This document shows positions 43,066-51,100 of a stretch of 64,000 nucleotides of DNA, one piece after another. Origin of the DNA: Oerskovia paurometabola. GTDB lineage: Bacteria; Actinomycetota; Actinomycetes; Actinomycetales; Cellulomonadaceae. Position numbers and translations under genes: made by a program. The stretch is taken from NCBI RefSeq assembly GCF_016907365.1, contig NZ_JAFBBV010000001.1:620001-684000 (forward strand), written 5' to 3'. Under the pieces are notes generated by a model. The model did not search any database, was not told where the DNA came from, and saw nothing but the letters and a program-made list of their open reading frames with translations. The first letter of the stretch is position 1. Each line of letters opens with the position of its first letter.

Positions 43066-45366
43066 ATGGTCGATGTCATGACCCACCGACGACACCTCAC
43101 GATCGGTGTGCTCTCGCCCGTCGTGGGCGGCTTCTACTTCGGGAAGATCCTCGCGGGGATCTCACGAGGACTACGGACGGGCGGCCACCGGGTGGTCGCG
43201 TTCCAGACCTATCCGGCCGACCTGGACCGGGAGGAGTTCCCCGACCGGCCGCCCCACCGGCAGATCGTGGGGCTCGACGTGATGGACGGCGTCATCGTGG
43301 TGACGTCCGCGGTCGAGCACGACGTCCTGCGGGGGGTCGATCGATCGGGCAAGCCTCTCGTGGTGATCAGCGAGACCGTCGACGACCTCGGGGCGCCCGT
43401 GGTCACACCCGACAACGCGGGTGGTGTGCGCGCCGCCGTCGAGCACCTCCTCCAGCACGGCCACGAGCGCATCGGGTTTCTCGGGAACCCGCGCCAGCAC
43501 GACCTCGTCGAGCGGCACGCCGCGTACGAGGCCGCGCTGCGCGCCCGCGGGATCGAACCGCGACCCGAGTGGATCTACCAGACCCGCGACAACCAGGAGG
43601 CGGCGGGGGCGGCAGCGGCACGGGCCGCTCTCCAGGAAGGGCTCGACACCACCGCGACGGTCGCGGGCACCGACCGCAACGCGGTGGGCTTCCTGCGGTC
43701 GCTCGCCGATGCCGGCCTCGTGCTCCCCCGCGACCAGGCGCTGATCGGCTTCGACCACTCCGACGGCGGTGCCCGGTCCCGACCGCGGCTCTCGTCGGTC
43801 GACCCCCACCACGACCGGGTCGGTGAGCTGGCCGCCGAGCTGTTGCTCGCGCGCATCCACGGTGAGCAGGTGGGGCCCGGGCAGCACCTCGCCGAGGCGA
43901 CGCTGGTCTGCCGCGAGTCCTGCGGCTGCGTCGACAGCACACGGACGGACCTGCTCGTCGACGGCATACCGACGTCGGCCGAGGCGGCCGAGGCCGGCAC
44001 CGCCACGGCCCGCCTCGACGCCGTCGCGCGCGCCGTGCTCGACGACTCCGTCGTGCTGCGAGCCCGCCGAGGCCCGGGGAGCACCGGCCCGACCGGTTCC
44101 GGCGAGAGCGCCGTCGGTGGATGGGTGCGGGCGGTCGTCGGCACGATGACCGACGCGGCCGGCGACGGCACGGTGCCCACGCCGCACTTCTACCGGGCGC
44201 TCGCCGACCGCACCGCCGTGCTGCGCCCCGTGCCCGAGGCGCTCGAGCTGCTCGTGCCGGCCGTGCGTGCGCTCGAGGCCGAGCTCGGGGCCGGGACCAA
44301 GCGCCGTGGCCCGGCGGGGTCGATCAGCGCCGTGGTCGGGGTCGGCGGGGCGCGGGGACGCCCGCAGGGACGCTCTCTGGCGCTGAGCGACGTGACGACC
44401 GAGGTCCTCGTCGCGCTCGCCAAAGGATGCACCCACGCGCTGCTCGTCCGCTCGGGGAACCTCGAGCGGGCGATGGTCGACCAGTACGAGCTCGACCTCG
44501 AGCTCATGCACGCCGACAGCGCGTCGCTGCGTCACCTCGAGTGGCTGCCGAGGGGCCAGGTGGGGCCGGCTGCGATCGCCCTCTGGAACCCTCCCGGTGC
44601 AGGACCGGGAGGGGGCGCGCTGGAGGTCGCCGGCGTCCGTGGCAGCCTGGCCGGCCGACGGCTCGTCGGGCACAGGTTTCCCGCGGCGCAGTTCCCTCCG
44701 CGCGCGCTCCTGAGTGCCGACGCTCTCTCGTTCGTCATCCCCGTGGCGTCCGACGCGAGCGACTGGGGGTACCTCGTGATCGGCGGCCCGGTCGACACCC
44801 GTGCGACCAGCGCGCGCGAGAGGTACAACCACTGGGCAGCGATGCTCGCGGTCGCGCTCGACCAGGAGGACCACCTCGCCGCGCTGCGTGCCCAGCGGAC
44901 GGAGCTCGAGGAGGCGGCGCTGCGCGAGCGACGGCTGGCGGAGGAGATCAGCGTGAGCGAGGAACGTTACGCCCTGGCCTCGGTCGCCGCGTACGACGCG
45001 ACCTGGGACTGGGACGTCGCGACCGGCACGGTCTACTTCTCGCCGTCCTGGAGGGCGATGCTCGGCCTCCCCGCCGACGACCTGAAGACCGCCGACCCCG
45101 AGGAGTGGCTCGACCGGGTCCATCCCGAGGACCTTCCCGCAGTCCAGGTCGCGCTCGCGGTCCAGCTCGGCGGCGTCGGCGGGATGCTCGACCTGGAGCA
45201 CCGGCTGCTGGCGGCCGACGGCCGCTACCTGCGGGTGCACTGCCGCGCCGTGACGGTGAGCGACGGCGCAGGATGTCCGACACGGATGGTCGGAGTCCTG
45301 ACGGACTGCTCGGACGAACGACAGGAGATCACCTCCCGAGGCGAGGGCGGGTGGATGAGAGACTAG
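43066..45366 (+). CDS. HTH-less sugar-sensor (LacI-type PBP) plus PAS protein lacking an output domain
   Basis: A 766-residue cytosolic protein. Residues about 7-290 are a LacI-type ligand-binding fold (IGVLSPVVGGFYFGKILAGISRG, HGHERIGFLGNPRQHD, ALIGFDHSDGGARSRPRLSSVD) ending in CRESCGC, but with no helix-turn-helix before it. A helical or GAF-like middle region (about 300-600) and a coiled segment (about 595-630) lead to a PAS domain (about 631-760; SVAAYDATWDWDVATGTVYFSPSWRAMLG). Relatives with this front end normally continue into GGDEF or EAL domains. This one stops five bases before purC, so it may be truncated. The ATG at 43066 has GGAG eight bases upstream. Confidence 0.8.
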   Translation: MVDVMTHRRHLTIGVLSPVVGGFYFGKILAGISRGLRTGGHRVVAFQTYPADLDREEFPDRPPHRQIVGLDVMDGVIVVTSAVEHDVLRGVDRSGKPLVVISETVDDLGAPVVTPDNAGGVRAAVEHLLQHGHERIGFLGNPRQHDLVERHAAYEAALRARGIEPRPEWIYQTRDNQEAAGAAAARAALQEGLDTTATVAGTDRNAVGFLRSLADAGLVLPRDQALIGFDHSDGGARSRPRLSSVDPHHDRVGELAAELLLARIHGEQVGPGQHLAEATLVCRESCGCVDSTRTDLLVDGIPTSAEAAEAGTATARLDAVARAVLDDSVVLRARRGPGSTGPTGSGESAVGGWVRAVVGTMTDAAGDGTVPTPHFYRALADRTAVLRPVPEALELLVPAVRALEAELGAGTKRRGPAGSISAVVGVGGARGRPQGRSLALSDVTTEVLVALAKGCTHALLVRSGNLERAMVDQYELDLELMHADSASLRHLEWLPRGQVGPAAIALWNPPGAGPGGGALEVAGVRGSLAGRRLVGHRFPAAQFPPRALLSADALSFVIPVASDASDWGYLVIGGPVDTRATSARERYNHWAAMLAVALDQEDHLAALRAQRTELEEAALRERRLAEEISVSEERYALASVAAYDATWDWDVATGTVYFSPSWRAMLGLPADDLKTADPEEWLDRVHPEDLPAVQVALAVQLGGVGGMLDLEHRLLAADGRYLRVHCRAVTVSDGAGCPTRMVGVLTDCSDERQEITSRGEGGWMRD

Positions 45367-45371
45367 GCGCC

Positions 45372-46328
45372 GTGACTGACTCGCGCGACGCCCTCGACAC
45401 GGCCCACCTCGATCTCCCGGGGTGGCGGCACGTCTACTCGGGCAAGGTGCGCGACCTCTACGAGCCGGACCTCGCGCAGCTCGGTGGCGCGCACCCGCTC
45501 GGTGACGTGGTCCTCGTGGTCGCGAGCGACCGTGTCAGCGCGTTCGACCACGTGCTGTCCCCGGGCATCCCGGACAAGGGCGTCGTCCTGACCCAGCTCA
45601 GCCTGTGGTGGTTCGACAAGCTCGCGGACCTGGTCCCGAACCACGTCGTCAGCACCGAGGCCAGCGCCATGCCGGGCGACGGCCTGGTGCCCGACGCCGT
45701 CGCGGGGCGTGCCATGGTCTGCCGCCGGCTCGAGATGTTCCCGGTCGAGTGCGTCGCCCGCGGGTACCTCACGGGCTCCGGCCTCGTCGAGTACCGCGTG
45801 GACCGTACGGTGTGCGGAGTTCCGCTGCCCGAGGGTCTCGTCGACGGGTCGCGCCTGCCTGAGGCGATCTTCACGCCCGCGGCCAAGGCCGAGGTGGGGG
45901 AGCACGACGAGAACGTGTCGTTCGATGTCGTCGCGGAGACGATCGGGATCGACGCCGCGACCCGCCTGCGCGACCTGACGCTCGCCGTCTACTCGCGCGC
46001 CGAGGAGATCGCGCGCGCGCGCGGCGTGATCCTCGCCGACACCAAGTTCGAGTTCGGGATCGACCCCGTCTCGGGCGCGACCGTCCTGGGGGACGAGGTG
46101 CTGACTCCCGACTCCTCGCGCTTCTGGCCCGCGGACCAGTGGCAGCCGGGGCGCTCGCAGCCCAGCTTCGACAAGCAGTACGTCCGTGACTGGCTCGCCT
46201 CCGAGGCCTCGGGCTGGGACCGTGCGTCCGACGCGCCGCCGCCCTCGCTGCCCGCCCACGTCGTCGAGCGCACGCGCGACCGCTACCTCGAGGCCTACGA
46301 GCGGATCACGGGCGAGTCCCTGTTCTGA
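45372..46328 (+). CDS. purC: SAICAR synthetase
   Basis: A 318-residue enzyme that adds aspartate to CAIR in purine synthesis. Motifs: HVYSGKVRDLYE, VVASDRVSAFDHVLSPGIPDKG, CRRLEMFPVECVARGYLTGSG, GVILADTKFEFGID and PDSSRFWPADQW, SFDKQYVRDWL. The length and the early SGKVRDLY fit the single-domain bacterial type. The GTG lies five bases after the sensor gene's stop; GAGACT (45359-45364) is 7 bases before it and may be a -10 for a leaderless message. Confidence 0.96.
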   Translation: MTDSRDALDTAHLDLPGWRHVYSGKVRDLYEPDLAQLGGAHPLGDVVLVVASDRVSAFDHVLSPGIPDKGVVLTQLSLWWFDKLADLVPNHVVSTEASAMPGDGLVPDAVAGRAMVCRRLEMFPVECVARGYLTGSGLVEYRVDRTVCGVPLPEGLVDGSRLPEAIFTPAAKAEVGEHDENVSFDVVAETIGIDAATRLRDLTLAVYSRAEEIARARGVILADTKFEFGIDPVSGATVLGDEVLTPDSSRFWPADQWQPGRSQPSFDKQYVRDWLASEASGWDRASDAPPPSLPAHVVERTRDRYLEAYERITGESLF

Positions 46329-46665
46329 GCCCTGAGCCCGTCGGGGAGCCGAGGCGCTCGCGGACGTAGCGGTGGCCGGTCGGTGACGTCCAGCGCACCG
46401 TGCCGTCGGCCGTGAGCTCGGGGCGCCAGCCGGACCGTGCCCGGACCACGTGGTGGTGCCGGCACAGCGAGATGAGGTCCTCGGGCCGGACGTCGGGCTC
46501 GGGGGCGTCCGGCTCTCGCGGCGCAGGGCGGGCCACGTGGTCGAGGTCGCACCGGAAGGCGGGCACCGAGCACCCCGGGAACGTGCACGTGCGGTCCCGC
46601 GAGAGCACGGCGGCGATCACCTGGACCCCTGGCCCGGGGCGGGCTGCGAGCGACGGATCGAACAT
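46306..46665 (-). CDS. Stand-alone HNH endonuclease (C-terminal part of the DUF222/13E12 family) under SOS control
   Basis: A 119-residue protein consisting only of the HNH module of the large DUF222-HNH (13E12-type) family: VLSRDRTCTFPGCSVPAFRCDLDHV, then DLISLCRHHHVVRARSGW and GTVRWTSPTGHRYV. The Cys and His residues form the zinc and metal site. Full-length relatives carry a DUF222 domain of 300 residues or more in front. Here the ATG at 46665 lies 7 bases after a TAGGAT -10, inside a perfect LexA box, so it looks like a functional leaderless start, not a random remnant. Its 3' end overlaps the 3' end of purC by 23 bases. It may still be a decaying fragment. Confidence 0.72.
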   Translation of the reverse strand: MFDPSLAARPGPGVQVIAAVLSRDRTCTFPGCSVPAFRCDLDHVARPAPREPDAPEPDVRPEDLISLCRHHHVVRARSGWRPELTADGTVRWTSPTGHRYVRERLGSPTGSGLRTGTRP

Positions 46666-46673
46666 GTGTTCGA
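46658..46673 (-). promoter_or_regulatory. Perfect LexA (SOS) box over the HNH gene start
   Basis: TCGAACATGTGTTCGA matches the actinobacterial LexA consensus TCGAAC-N4-GTTCGA at every fixed position and is a full palindrome; adjoining bases extend it to GGATCGAACA/TGTTCGATCC. On the minus strand it covers the last base of the TAGGAT -10 (46673-46678), the expected transcription start and the ATG of the HNH gene. Confidence 0.85.
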
Positions 46674-46735
46674 TCCTAGGCCGAGCCTCTGACACCGCAG
46701 GTCGGGGCTGCCTCTTGCCCGTATGGGTCGTCGCA

Positions 46736-46747
46736 CGATATATATCG
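46736..46747 (+). promoter_or_regulatory. Palindromic operator/-10 of the padR gene
   Basis: CGATATATATCG is a perfect 12-bp palindrome and the most AT-rich spot nearby. TATATA inside it (46739-46744) stands 6 bases before the padR ATG, so it can be the -10 of a leaderless message. PadR proteins usually bind such AT-rich dyads at their own promoters, so autoregulation is likely. Confidence 0.6.
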
Positions 46748-46750
46748 ACC

Positions 46751-47149
46751 ATGACCACAGCGACGAGCGGCCCGGCCGGCGGGAAGTCCTTCCGCATGAC
46801 CGAGCAGGCGTACCTGATCCTGCTCTCCCTCACCCCCGAGCCGCTGCACGGCTACGCCGTCATCCAGGCCGTCGCCGAGCTGTCCGACGGCGCCACCGCC
46901 CTCGGCGCCGGAACCCTGTACGGCAACCTCGACCGGCTCTCGGGGGCCGGCCTCGTCGAGCCCGCAGGTGAGGAGGTCGTCGACGGTCGCCTCCGGCGCT
47001 ACTACCGGATCACCGACGACGGCCGCCGCGCAGCCGAGCAGGAGACGGCCAGGCTCCGCGAGCTCGCCGCCAGGGCGCAGAAGGCCCTCGACACGCGCGG
47101 CACGGCAGTGCGCCCGACGTCGGGCAGGCTCGCCGGAGGGCTGGCCTGA
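46751..47149 (+). CDS. PadR family transcriptional regulator
   Basis: A 132-residue winged-helix regulator. The PadR domain is MTEQAYLILLSLTPEPLHGYAVIQAVAELSDGATALGAGTLYGNLDRLSGAGLVEP, then GRLRRYYRITDDGRRAAEQE (wing and dimer helix). The first 15 residues are a flexible Thr/Ser/Gly leader. It is coupled to the next gene by TGATG. PadR regulators next to a small membrane protein typically control that protein and sometimes a drug or stress response. The palindrome just upstream is the likely operator. Confidence 0.92.
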   Translation: MTTATSGPAGGKSFRMTEQAYLILLSLTPEPLHGYAVIQAVAELSDGATALGAGTLYGNLDRLSGAGLVEPAGEEVVDGRLRRYYRITDDGRRAAEQETARLRELAARAQKALDTRGTAVRPTSGRLAGGLA

Positions 47150-47805
47150 TGCGCCGCCGCGACCTGACACCCGACGAGCGCTTCGAACGGTCGGCGCGCT
47201 GGTGGGCCCGCGCCTACCCGCGCCGCTGGCGCGAGGTCCACGGCGACGAGCTGCTCGCGGTCCAGCAGGACGTCGCGCACGGGGCGGCCGAGGCCGCGGG
47301 GGCGCCCGCGCCCGACCGGTTGAGCACCGACGAGGTCCGCAGCCTGCTGCGCGCCGGCTGGGGGCTGCGGTGGCGCGAGCACCCGCCGCTGTGGCGGTGG
47401 GCGCTGTACCGGATGTTCGACAGGCGGCTGCCCGAGAAGTACTGGTGGTGGGTCGCGGACGACATCCACGGAGCCGCCTACGCGTTCCGGGCACAGGCCG
47501 GGGTGGTCGCCATGCTCGTCCTGGCCACGACGTGGCCTACGCCCGTCGCGTTCCTGACCGGGCAGGGGGTCTACGTCCCGATCTACCTGTCGTCCTGGTA
47601 CTGGTGGGCGTTCATGGCGCTGACGATCGTCGTCGGGGGCACGGCCTTCCGCAAGGACCGAGTCCGTCGGGCCTGGCGTCGGCACGTCATGGAGGGCAAC
47701 ATGCCGGTGCCGCCGCGTGCACCGGCCCCGCTGCCGCCCGGCGTCGAACGTCCGGCACCCACGCCCGCCTCATCGACCCCCCGGGACGCCGGGCCGACCT
47801 CCTGA
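47149..47805 (+). CDS. PadR-associated membrane protein of unknown function
   Basis: A 218-residue protein. An N-terminal soluble part (ERSARWWARAYPRRWREVHGDELLAVQQDVAHG) is Trp/Arg-rich and matches the start of many proteins encoded after actinobacterial PadR genes. Two or three hydrophobic segments lie at about 113-165 (VVAMLVLATTWPTPVAFLT, WWAFMALTIVVGG). The tail is Pro-rich. The ATG overlaps the padR stop. No enzyme motif is seen. Confidence 0.8.
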   Translation: MRRRDLTPDERFERSARWWARAYPRRWREVHGDELLAVQQDVAHGAAEAAGAPAPDRLSTDEVRSLLRAGWGLRWREHPPLWRWALYRMFDRRLPEKYWWWVADDIHGAAYAFRAQAGVVAMLVLATTWPTPVAFLTGQGVYVPIYLSSWYWWAFMALTIVVGGTAFRKDRVRRAWRRHVMEGNMPVPPRAPAPLPPGVERPAPTPASSTPRDAGPTS

Positions 47806-47822
47806 CGGGAGACCCCCGCGGT

Positions 47823-47877
47823 CGAGAACGAGGTCGAGGTCGCCGTGGCACGCAGAACGGCCGCGACCTCGTTCTCG
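47823..47877 (+). terminator. stem-loop after the padR operon
   Basis: A 14-bp stem CGAGAACGAGGTCG (47823-47836) with 47864-47877 and an internally structured loop, 17 bases after the stop codon. Its outer arms match those of the stem-loop at 8547-8603. Confidence 0.75.
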
Positions 47878-47941
47878 GCGCCCAGGAAGCACCACCCCGA
47901 CCGACGCCTGAGACGCGGCCAGGCCCCATGCGCGGCCCGGG

Positions 47942-47947
47942 TAAACT
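47942..47947 (+). promoter_or_regulatory. -10 element of purSQ
   Basis: TAAACT within GGGTAAACT (47939-47947), the same 9 bases as before purA. It predicts a leader of about 115 bases before purS. Confidence 0.5.
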
Positions 47948-48069
47948 GGCCCCGGAATCCCCACCCACCGAGATCCGTGCGACCTCGTCGCCGCCCTCGC
48001 GGCGCGCCCCGAGCCTCGTGCGGACCTGTCCGAGCCGAGCCGGCCGGACCAACTTCCCGAGGAGCTCCT

Positions 48070-48342
48070 GTGGGACGCGTAGTCGTCGAGGTCATGCCCA
48101 AGCCCGAGATCCTGGACCCGCAGGGCAAGGCCGTCGTCGGGGCGCTCCCGCGCCTGGGCTTCACCCAGTTCACCGGCGTGCGCCAGGGCAAGCGGTTCGA
48201 GCTCGAGGTCGAGGGTGACGTCACCCCCGAGGTGCTTGCCGCGGCCCGCGAGGCCGGCGAGAAGGTCCTGTCGAACCCGGTCATCGAGGACGTCGTCCTC
48301 GTCGCCGAGCTCACGGCCGAGCTGGGCGGGGAGAGCGCCTGA
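48070..48342 (+). CDS. purS: FGAM synthase subunit PurS
   Basis: A 90-residue protein that bridges PurL and PurQ in formylglycinamidine ribonucleotide synthase. Motifs: [38 protein letters not shown] and a final [18 protein letters not shown]. The GTG has a GAGGAG site five bases upstream. It is coupled to purQ by TGATG. purL is not in the window. Confidence 0.95.
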   Translation: MGRVVVEVMPKPEILDPQGKAVVGALPRLGFTQFTGVRQGKRFELEVEGDVTPEVLAAAREAGEKVLSNPVIEDVVLVAELTAELGGESA

Positions 48343-49070
48343 TGAGCGCCCCCGCAGCGACCGGCCTGGCCACGGCCCGGATCGGTGTCATCACGTTCCC
48401 CGGCACGCTCGACGACCGCGACGCCGCGCGTGCGGTGCGCCTGGCCGGCGGCGAGCCCGTGTCCCTGTGGCACGCGGACGCGGACCTGCACGGGGTCGAC
48501 GCGGTCGTGCTGCCGGGCGGCTTCTCGTACGGCGACTACCTGCGCGCCGGGGCGATCAGCCGCTTCGCGCCCGTCATGGACTCGCTCGTCGACGCAGCCA
48601 GGGGCGGGCTGCCCGTCCTGGGCATCTGCAACGGCTTCCAGATCCTCACCGAGGCGCACCTGCTGCCCGGCTCGATGATCAAGAACGACCACCTCGCGTT
48701 CATCTGCCGCGAGCAGACCATGGTCGTGGAGAACGCCGACACCGCCTGGACGCGTGACTACACCGCGGGCCAGCGCATCACGGTGCCGCTCAAGAACCAG
48801 GACGGCCAGTTCGTCGCCGACGAGCGCACGCTCGACGAGCTCGAGGCCGAGGGCCGCGTCGTCTTCCGCTACGACGGCTGGAACCCCAACGGGTCGCGCC
48901 GCAACATCGCGGGCATCTCGAACGCGGCGGGCAACGTCGTGGGCCTCATGCCGCACCCCGAGCACGCGGTCGAGGCCGGGTTCGGCCCCGCGAACGAGTC
49001 CGGCCCGCGCGCGGGCACGGACGGGCTGGGCTTCTTCACCTCGGTGCTGAGCACGCTCGTCCAGGCCTGA
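48342..49070 (+). CDS. purQ: FGAM synthase glutaminase subunit PurQ
   Basis: A 242-residue class I glutamine amidotransferase. The nucleophile Cys lies in [20 protein letters not shown] and the His-Glu pair in [31 protein letters not shown] at the front and [17 protein letters not shown] are PurQ-specific. It supplies ammonia from glutamine to PurL. It follows purS with a one-base overlap and ends before a long imperfect stem-loop. Confidence 0.96.
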   Translation: MSAPAATGLATARIGVITFPGTLDDRDAARAVRLAGGEPVSLWHADADLHGVDAVVLPGGFSYGDYLRAGAISRFAPVMDSLVDAARGGLPVLGICNGFQILTEAHLLPGSMIKNDHLAFICREQTMVVENADTAWTRDYTAGQRITVPLKNQDGQFVADERTLDELEAEGRVVFRYDGWNPNGSRRNIAGISNAAGNVVGLMPHPEHAVEAGFGPANESGPRAGTDGLGFFTSVLSTLVQA

Positions 49071-49097
49071 GAGCCCGTCGCCCCGCGCGACACGCGC

Positions 49098-49150
49098 ACT
49101 GCCCGACGGTGGCGCTCACCTCCCGAGGTGAGCGGCGCCGTCGGGCAGTG
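49098..49150 (+). terminator. long imperfect stem-loop after purQ
   Basis: A stem of about 26 positions (49098-49123 with 49125-49150) broken by a 3-base internal mismatch, 28 bases after the purQ stop. Confidence 0.7.
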
Positions 49151-49197
49151 GCGTCCTCGGGGACGGATATCACCCGCCTCCCCGCCGCCCGACCCGT

Positions 49198-49203
49198 TAC
49201 CCT
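49198..49203 (+). promoter_or_regulatory. -10 element of a leaderless small membrane protein gene
   Basis: TACCCT, 6 bases before the GTG at 49210. Confidence 0.4.
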
Positions 49204-49209
49204 GGTCCG

Positions 49210-49491
49210 GTGCTCACCCTCTTGTCCGGTTCCTCCGTGTTCGGCGCCCTGATGATCGACTGCGTCGCGTGGGTGACCGGTATGCTCGGCGCGGCGCCGG
49301 GTCGGGTAGGGGCGATCGGCTCGCGCATCGAGGCCGTGGTCGCGGACTGGGGTTGGTTCGGCCCGGCGGGCGAGATGACCGAGCGCATCGCGTACACGCC
49401 GCTGCGGGTAGCTCTCGCGCTCTTCCTGGTCATGTCCGTGGCGGCGGTCGCCGCGCTCGTGTCGAGCGTCGTGACGCGCCGGAGCCGGTGA
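49210..49491 (+). CDS. Hypothetical small membrane protein
   Basis: A 93-residue protein with hydrophobic segments at about 8-25 and 67-87 (LRVALALFLVMSVAAVAALVSSVV) and a basic TRRSR end. I recognise no family. Support for it being a gene comes from the leaderless promoter spacing, the membrane profile and its place between a terminator and a convergent gene. It could be an envelope component, but nothing in the sequence says so. Confidence 0.5.
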   Translation: MLTLLSGSSVFGALMIDCVAWVTGMLGAAPGRVGAIGSRIEAVVADWGWFGPAGEMTERIAYTPLRVALALFLVMSVAAVAALVSSVVTRRSR

Positions 49492-49501
49492 GACGGCGGG
49501 G

Positions 49502-50173
49502 TCAGAGCCCCGCGACCAGGTTGACGACGGCGCCGATGATCACGGTCCCGAACAGGTAGGACAGCAGGGCGTGGCCCAGCGTGGTGCGCCGGATCTCGCC
49601 CGACGTCACGTTGGTGTCGGAGATCGCGAAGCTCATCCCGACCGTGAACGCGACGTACATGAAGTCGAGGTACCGGGGCGGCTCGGCCTGGTTGAAGTCG
49701 ATGCCGCCGTCGGTGCCCGTGTAGTACTGGCGTGCGTAGGCCAGGCCGAACAGGGTGTGGACGGCGGCCCACGAGATCGCGATGCTCCCCACGGCGAACA
49801 CCGCGGTGAGCGCCTGGGCCCGCTTGTCGTCGGGCGACGCGAGCAGCAGGAGCGCGACCCCCACGAGGCTCACGACCGACGCCGCCAGGATGAACAGGTG
49901 CGTCACCCGGCGCGAGGGCTCCTCGCGTGTGGCATGGCTCGCCGTGACCCGGGCGTCCATGGGGGCGATGACGAGCCACGTCCACGCGATGAACAGCAGG
50001 GCCGCGACGCTCCACCCCGCGAGGAATGCGAAGCGCGGGTATCCCTGCGAGCCGAACCAGAACCCGACGCCCGCCCCGACGAGCAGCCCGACCGCGAGAC
50101 GCACCGCAGGGCCGGCCCCGAGGCGGTCGCGCGGGACGGGGGTCGAGGGCAGGTCCGGGCGGGAGGGGATCAC
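49502..50173 (-). CDS. DUF1345 family membrane protein
   Basis: A 223-residue protein with about five membrane helices. The C-terminal block YLDFMYVAFTVGMSFAISDTNVTSGEIRRTTLGHALLSYLFGTVIIGAVVNLVAGL is the DUF1345 signature. Start is uncertain: GTG at 50173 is used; a TTG at 50185 would add four residues, and neither has a clear ribosome site. Function unknown. Confidence 0.82.
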   Translation of the reverse strand: MIPSRPDLPSTPVPRDRLGAGPAVRLAVGLLVGAGVGFWFGSQGYPRFAFLAGWSVAALLFIAWTWLVIAPMDARVTASHATREEPSRRVTHLFILAASVVSLVGVALLLLASPDDKRAQALTAVFAVGSIAISWAAVHTLFGLAYARQYYTGTDGGIDFNQAEPPRYLDFMYVAFTVGMSFAISDTNVTSGEIRRTTLGHALLSYLFGTVIIGAVVNLVAGL

Positions 50174-50239
50174 GCGGTCAGTCAACCACCGGCGCCGCGG
50201 CCCGGCGCGTCGGCCGGGCTCGTCCCGCGGCGTCCGCCG

Positions 50240-51091
50240 CTATGCGCCCTCGGCGAGGTACCGGAGCTGCGCCCGGACGCTCTGGCGCGCCGCGGGGAGC
50301 ACGCCGAGGGCGACGTCGCCGTACACCGAGGCGGTCACGTCGTCGACGAGCGCCTCGGTCACCGCCTCGCCCGCCCGGTCCCCGAGCGCGGTGCGCACCT
50401 GCGCGAGCCGGTCGGCCCGGTGCTCGCGGTACGACCGCACGGCGACGGACAGGTCGTCCAGGTGCGGGCCGTGCGCGGGCAGCACGGTCGCAGCGCCGAG
50501 CGACTCGAGCAGGTCGAGGCTCGCGAGGTAGTCGCGCAACGAGCCGTCGGGCTCGGCGATGACGGTCGTACCGCGGCCCAGGACGGTGTCGCCTGTCAGC
50601 ACGCTGCCGTGCGGGCCGTCGTCGGGGAGGCGGAAGCTCGTCGAGTCGCCCGTGTGCCCGGGTGTCGCGAGCACCTCGATCCGCAGGCCGGCCGCGTGGA
50701 TCGTCTCGCCGCCGAGCAACGGCGCTGCGTCGCGGGAACGAGCCGGGTGGCAGTGCGCGGGGTCGGCCGCGCGGACCGGTGCGCCCGTGAGCTCGGCGAA
50801 GCGTGCCGCCCCTGCGGTGTGGTCCGCGTGGCGGTGCGTGATCAGGACGAGCTCGACGGGCGGCCCGGCGGCCAGGGTCGTGAGGTGAGCGACGTCGTCG
50901 GGCCCGGGGTCGACGACCACGCGGGTGCCCGCCCCGGGCGCGGCCAGGACGTAGGACCTGGTCCCGTCGAGCGTCATGGGTCCAGGGTTGGGGGCGAGCA
51001 GCACCGAGGCCTGGCTCGTGACGAGGACGGGCACGCCCGACGGCGCCGCGTGGGCGGGCCGTCGGGTGCGGTCGTCGCTCGGTGGGGTCAC
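50240..51091 (-). CDS. Metallo-beta-lactamase fold hydrolase
   Basis: A 283-residue MBL-fold protein resembling the LACTB2/RNase Z-like hydrolase group. Metal ligands: HRHADHTAG (HxHxDH), HTGDSTSF, GDTVLG and LPAHGPH. The C-terminal helical extension (EHRADRLAQVRTAL... LRYLAEGA) is typical of LACTB2-like enzymes. The GTG start is 9 bases after the stop of the LLM oxidoreductase gene, so they are likely co-transcribed. Substrate unknown. Confidence 0.88.
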   Translation of the reverse strand: MTPPSDDRTRRPAHAAPSGVPVLVTSQASVLLAPNPGPMTLDGTRSYVLAAPGAGTRVVVDPGPDDVAHLTTLAAGPPVELVLITHRHADHTAGAARFAELTGAPVRAADPAHCHPARSRDAAPLLGGETIHAAGLRIEVLATPGHTGDSTSFRLPDDGPHGSVLTGDTVLGRGTTVIAEPDGSLRDYLASLDLLESLGAATVLPAHGPHLDDLSVAVRSYREHRADRLAQVRTALGDRAGEAVTEALVDDVTASVYGDVALGVLPAARQSVRAQLRYLAEGA

Positions 51092-51100
51092 GGCTCGGCG

